Part shown: positions 62,093-64,000 of the stretch, in pieces
Layout of the letters: every line of letters starts with the position of its first letter
How positions within the stretch are numbered: position 1 is the stretch's first letter
Source of the DNA: Mya arenaria
Lineage: Eukaryota; Mollusca; Bivalvia; Myida; Myidae
Length of the DNA stretch: 64,000 bases
Assembly: GCF_026914265.1 (NCBI RefSeq)
Contig: NC_069127.1
Coordinates: 24,008,637-24,072,636, forward strand
Direction of reading: 5' to 3'
Translations under genes and position numbers: made by a program
Notes under the pieces: generated by a model
Databases searched by the model: none
What the model was told of the DNA's origin: nothing
The model's input: the letters and a program-made list of their open reading frames with translations, nothing else

Positions 62093-64000
62093 CTGTAAAT
62101 ATGACAGACGAGTATATTAAGGTTCGCCATATATGTTTCAGCTTTTCTTACCGTACAACTACTCGAATTTTCTAGAAAAATAACATAAGTAGTGAACCTT
62201 TAACTATATACTTCCTGGCAATAAAATATACCCTGACAATCCAGTGATAGAATGAAAGCAAGTTCGAACCGTTCAGAATCCTTAAATTTAGTTAAAAGGT
62301 TTAAAAATAAAGGTGTATAAACTATAAATGTATTTCGCGGTTGGTAATCAACTGGTGACTGGTAAATTAAAGGTATAAATCTATATCTTCCTATTTACAC
62401 TCAACACATGATCAACTTGTTCAGAATGCAGTCATGGAATACTGACACTTGTATGCGAACTTCGCGTTAAATTGAAAATGAACTGTAAGGTGACTGGTAA
62501 TGTATTTAATAATATATTTATAATTTCATACACGTTCTAATCACTGTCAACACATCATGAATTTGTTCGGAATGCAATCAAGGAATAATGACACCTATAT
62601 GTGAACTTCGAGAGTTCGCATTTTCATGTTGGCCATACAATGATTGAAAAGGGCAGCAGGAAAGTGAAAAACTCATAACACAACAGTACCTTGTTGTTCA
62701 GACGGGCCTCCATGATTCGGACTCTTTCTTCTAGCTCTGAAAATCGCAAGTTTGCTTCCAACGTGTCAACTGACTGACGCAACTCGTTCTTCACCTGAAG
62801 TGTTCCAATATTTTCCATCTTAGTTTCCATCTTCACTACCTGTCCTGTTTTACTGTCCAACTCAGCCCACTTTGTTTCCATAGACTCGACTTTTTCAGTC
62901 AAAGCTTCGAACTTTTCGACATCAAAATCACAATCACATTCTGAAGTCGTCCCATTATCTGCATCTAAATAGTCGACGCGAGAATCCACATGCTCAATTC
63001 TAGCCTCGATGTTTTCAATGTTTGTCTCAAAAGAATCAACATTTTCATCCAAACGCCTTTCAAGGTCTTCCTGGTCTGTTTTTAGTTCTGCGAACTCACT
63101 GCGAAGTTCGTTGTGCGATTCTTTGATATTCAGAAGGCTTGAATGTGACAGGTTTGTGTCTAGAAAGAGAACACGTCCTTTCATATTTACATCATACAAA
63201 TACATGAGATTGCATTAGTGTGAAATAAATTTAAAAAAAACCCATATCGTCTGCATGTTTTACTTTATGTGTTTTATGTCCTTGTTTGAGTAATACACTT
63301 ATCCATGACACTGACAAAATACATGTGCATATATTAAGTGTTAAGTAATGAACCTTGTCCAAATATGAGGTGAGTACCAGTAATGAACCATGCCCAAATA
63401 TGAGGCGGGTGAACCATACCCAAATATGAGGCGGGTTCTAGAAGTGAGCTTTGCCCAACTGTGAGGCGGGTAAAAGGTAATGTACATGTACCTTGCCCAA
63501 CTGTGATGCATGTACCAGTAATAAACTATGCCCAACTGCGAGGCGGGCTCAAGTAGTGAGCTTTGCCCAACTGTGAGGCGGGTTCAAGTAGTGAGCTTTG
63601 CCACACTTTGAGGCGGGTACCAGTAATGAACCTTGCCAAACTGCCAGGCGGATACAAGTAGTGAACCTTGCCCACCTGCGAGGAGGGTATGCACTTTGGT
63701 ATATCATAACATTTAACATTCATGGAAGCATTTTGATGACTTTTGTTATACCAGACTCTAGGTATCAGAACTGAATCAGTTATTTATGAACAACTAGAAT
63801 AATTGGTCTTGACTGTTGACTTCTACAATACGATACATGAACACGGAAGTTAAAACACAAAGTAAACCTCTGTTGTTTGATGTCGAATTTCGGGAGTGTA
63901 ATATCTCCGCCACAGTTCTTGCTATGATCCGAACGTCTCTGCTGCTTAGATGGGGTCTCTTTCTTGAGATTCTCGTCCTGTACCGTCGAATGTTTGGCCG
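61937..64000 (-). CDS. Coiled-coil protein, 3' part of gene (three exons seen)
   Basis: Exons 63868-64000 (continuing beyond the window), 62690-63159 and 61937-62092 join in phase to a TAG stop. The middle exon is a long coiled coil: heptad-like runs such as NELRSEFAELKTDQEDLERR, ENIEARIEHVDSRVDYLD and LEANLRFSELEERVRIMEAR, broken once by an acidic CDCDFD segment. The last exon is polar (DTPINDPVPFNEETDMTETN). No catalytic or known domain is visible, so I do not name it. The amino-terminal part is outside the window. Confidence 0.78.
62690..63159 (-). CDS. Coiled-coil gene middle exon
   Basis: It encodes TNLSHSSLLNIKESHNELRS through LEERVRIMEARLNNK, 156 codons after two bases of a split codon. 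The acceptor is TTTCTAG and the donor GTACTG. Strongly biased to Glu, Leu and Lys. Confidence 0.82.
63345..63695. repeat. ~34-bp minisatellite in coiled-coil gene intron
   Basis: About ten copies of a unit with ttgcccaactgtgaggcggg and tagtgagc or taatgaacc variants. Confidence 0.85.
63868..64000 (-). CDS. Coiled-coil gene exon, cut by window end
   Basis: The frame that joins exon 2 in phase reads RPNIRRYRTRISRKRPHLSS then RDVRIIARTVAEILHSRNST. Another frame of the same DNA is also open but gives the wrong phase. Donor GTTTAC. The 5' boundary is outside the window. Confidence 0.5.

Noticed and set aside
63868..64000. Second open frame reading AKHSTVQDENLKKETPSKQQ
   Set aside because: It looks protein-like, but its phase at the donor does not fit the next exon. 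It is kept as a possibility only if a different downstream exon exists.

Overview
This is nuclear DNA from an animal, most likely a bivalve mollusc. The genes are interrupted by many introns with GT/AG boundaries. The non-coding DNA is AT-rich and full of miniature inverted-repeat elements, tRNA-derived SINEs and minisatellites of kinds I associate with bivalve genomes. No bacterial operons, rRNA, tRNA genes or CRISPR arrays were seen. The species call is inference from style, not from a marker gene. Exon boundaries were found by reading translations against remembered family sequences and checking splice sites and codon phase by hand.

Layout. (1) 1-10130, plus strand: the 3' part of a MORC3/4-type chromatin ATPase gene, with eight exons covering the CW zinc finger, coiled coil and C-terminal tail. 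The ATPase part lies upstream of the window. (2) 10.2-21.5 kb: intergenic DNA with several MITE families. (3) 21574-22803, plus strand: a two-exon gene for an unrecognised 116-residue single-pass membrane protein. (4) 22.8-28.2 kb: intergenic DNA with minisatellites, a SINE and a foldback element. (5) 29263-57716, minus strand: a complete 28-exon gene for POLR3B, the second-largest subunit of RNA polymerase III. All 27 junction phases close and give 1132 codons plus stop. (6) 57861-60042, plus strand: a four-exon gene, head-to-head with POLR3B (144 bp between start codons), for a 333-residue protein with an N-terminal membrane segment, a death-effector-like domain and a TIR domain. (7) 61937-64000, minus strand: the 3' part of a gene for a coiled-coil protein, convergent with the TIR gene and separated from it by a 49-bp minisatellite.

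Mobile DNA in the introns includes three copies of one non-autonomous hAT-type element, each with a perfect 8-bp target duplication, a decayed mariner-like element with TA duplication, two elements with internal tandem repeats and a terminal hairpin (Helitron-like), and several MITE and SINE copies.

The most striking feature is recurrent tandem duplication of exon/intron boundaries in both large genes. The MORC CW-finger exon is preceded by four decayed copies of its acceptor and 5' half. The last part of MORC exon 6, with its donor, is repeated downstream. The end of POLR3B exon 8 with its donor forms an array of roughly 24 copies of a 74-bp unit. The ends of exon 26 and the terminal exon are also arrayed. 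Exon 10 has one upstream half-copy, and exon 18 has a possible downstream relic. Coding sequence and splice sites appear to have been caught up in local minisatellite formation at least six independent times in 64 kb.
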